From Haliotis asinina (taxonomy: Eukaryota > Mollusca > Gastropoda > Lepetellida > Haliotidae): a stretch of 64,000 nucleotides of DNA. Below the pieces are notes generated by a model, which saw nothing but the letters and a program-made list of their open reading frames with translations, was not told the DNA's origin and did not search any database. The translations under genes and the position numbers were made by a program. The stretch's first letter is position 1, and every line of letters starts with the position of its first letter. This document shows, one piece after another, positions 62,716 to 64,000 of the stretch. The stretch spans positions 57,459,673 to 57,523,672 of the forward strand of contig NC_090288.1 of the NCBI RefSeq assembly GCF_037392515.1, read 5' to 3'.

Positions 62716-63597
62716 AAGTATACATAGACAGTGGACCATTTGATTCCAGCATGGACCTTGGCTGGATTTAAACCATCCCTTACGATGTAAGGAATTTAGA
62801 CACATCTAGCCATACATTACAAAGACACACACTGAACGATGAAAAAGTGTGGATAAATTTAATTTGACTTTTAATGTTTTGGAACTTATGTACCGTCGCA
62901 GGAGGACACTTGTGGGTATGTGTGATTATATTTGATATGATTATAAACATTGATACACAACATAATAATAACATCTATTTTTATCCTGTGGTAATGTATC
63001 TGTTTGATACCGAATGCAACACGTTTCAGCTTGTTGGGTATCGAGACATTGTGACAATTACAGGAAACGAACAGACCACACACAAAGGGGCGTAACTCTA
63101 ATTTCTTCCACGTGATACCAATAACTCTTTCAAAATGAATAGACGAGCTACATCAGCCCGACAGATGAAATACAGGTTCTGTTAACCCTGTATGATATGT
63201 TTGCCTGTTGGCTTTGTCGCATCTACAAAATGCCTCATAACATCGACAGGGTAACAAAACACGTATATCACAGATATTTTCTGGTCGTAGACGGACAGTC
63301 AGCTGTTGTCAAAGTATTCGGGGTTTTTTATTATCGTTTTCTCCTCTTTGAAAAGTAATATACTGGGATCATTCACCAGTGAGATAGCTAGCATGTACTA
63401 GGTATATTTAGCAGCCGGGATTGATAGAGATGAACGTGTCTGTGTTTACGCGTGACCTGAATATGTATTGTATCGGATTGGATGGAACAGAACAAAAATT
63501 ATTAGAGATTTACATCTGTTGCACGTGGAATGAATTAGCTCCGTACCACGAAACTGAAGTGCCTCTTGTTAAAGGAATACATGAAAGTTTTACTTAC

Positions 63598-63660
63598 AGT
63601 TGATTCTTGGTGTGTAAAACAGTTTTAGCTCTCGGTCGGAACATAACTAACGCGCGACTG
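63598..63660 (-). other. HEBP2-like: Candidate 5' UTR exon of SOUL copy 2
   Basis: A consensus donor (GTAAGT) on minus ends here, 2.6 kb before the ATG exon, whose acceptor shows that an upstream exon exists. Purely positional inference; upstream border unknown. Confidence 0.25.
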
Positions 63661-64000
63661 AGCGGCACAATCTGAATGAACTGTCACCCTTTATTCTGAC
63701 CTCTTCACCACGGCAGACGATATCAACACATAAGCACGAAATCCTTGGTACGCATGCATTATTTGACGGTCAGCCACCTTACATTGTTGAATGTAGCAAA
63801 TATTGTTCAACCGCGGCGGGTCAAATCTGGGACACGTAGGGCACTAAGAGGCCCATTATGGGTGCAGTGAAACTTCAGACGTGGTTGATCTCAATGAGAT
63901 TTATGTGCTGGCAAGTTTGGTCAGACATCGATAAAATCGACCTAAGGTGAGAGGACAAATACGCTTTTGAAAGTATATAAACTGAAAAAAAGCCTTTATT

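Larger units (their letters stand above)
60981..64000. other. Upstream region of SOUL copy 2
   Basis: 3 kb, possibly a 5' intron. Contains a perfect palindrome (61412-61505), a SINE tail (61890-61960), a 19-bp tandem repeat (62270-62715) and a minus-strand donor (ATCAACT|GTAAGT at 63598/63597) that could end the first, non-coding exon of SOUL copy 2. No other gene recognised. Confidence 0.5.

Overview
The window is eukaryotic nuclear DNA: intron-rich genes with GT-AG junctions, many tRNA-derived SINE pieces, Tc1-type transposons and several minisatellites. The repeated SINE tail (a gtgagtgagtgag block next to acgccgc..agcaatattccagcaatatcac..) is one I associate with gastropod molluscs, especially abalone (Haliotis). 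That assignment is from memory and was not searched.

Layout. (1) 1-27.7 kb, plus strand: the 3' part of a presynaptic active-zone scaffold gene of the Piccolo/Fife group. Fifteen coding exons plus a terminal exon can be traced with consistent phases. They encode Glu/Lys/Pro-rich linkers, two coiled-coil stretches, one PDZ domain, an Arg/Ser-rich linker and one calcium-type C2 domain (C2A). A 16-nt microexon next to the last exon would switch the C-terminus. Introns hold a 53-bp and a 33-bp minisatellite, a 104-bp repeat, SINE pieces and a pre-miRNA-like hairpin. (2) 27.7-33.4 kb: intergenic, with a 32-bp satellite of about 1.25 kb and a SINE. (3) 33.4-36.6 kb and 57.6-61.0 kb, minus strand: two paralogous four-coding-exon SOUL/heme-binding protein genes in tandem, with identical lengths for exons 2, 3 and 4. 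Exon 3 is far more similar between the copies than exon 2, which suggests local gene conversion. The second copy has a one-base frame problem in exon 1. (4) Between them lie a 1.6-kb Tc1-like transposon (37253-38860, TA-flanked, transposase dead) and a decayed Tc1-type transposase remnant into which a Polinton has inserted.

(5) 40677-56357: a Polinton (Maverick) fossil of 15.7 kb, flanked by a 6-bp target duplication ATCAGG and with terminal inverted repeats of about 1.5 kb that are nearly identical, so the insertion is young. It carries protein-primed DNA polymerase B, a chromodomain integrase, packaging ATPase, adenain-like protease, major and minor capsid proteins, a pVI-like small protein, a duplicated PC4-like protein, and a single-BIR (IAP-type) gene inside each terminal repeat. 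All genes run outward from a (CA)n tract near 49.9 kb. It looks nearly whole, with roughly two or three breaks.

(6) 57.6-64 kb: SOUL copy 2, a perfect 45-bp palindrome at 61.4 kb, and a 19-bp tandem repeat at 62.3-62.7 kb.

The most unusual items are the BIR gene carried in both Polinton ends, the CRE/ETS-like motif cluster at its tips, the PC4-like duplication, the patchy similarity of the SOUL genes, and the microexon-controlled end of the Piccolo-like gene.
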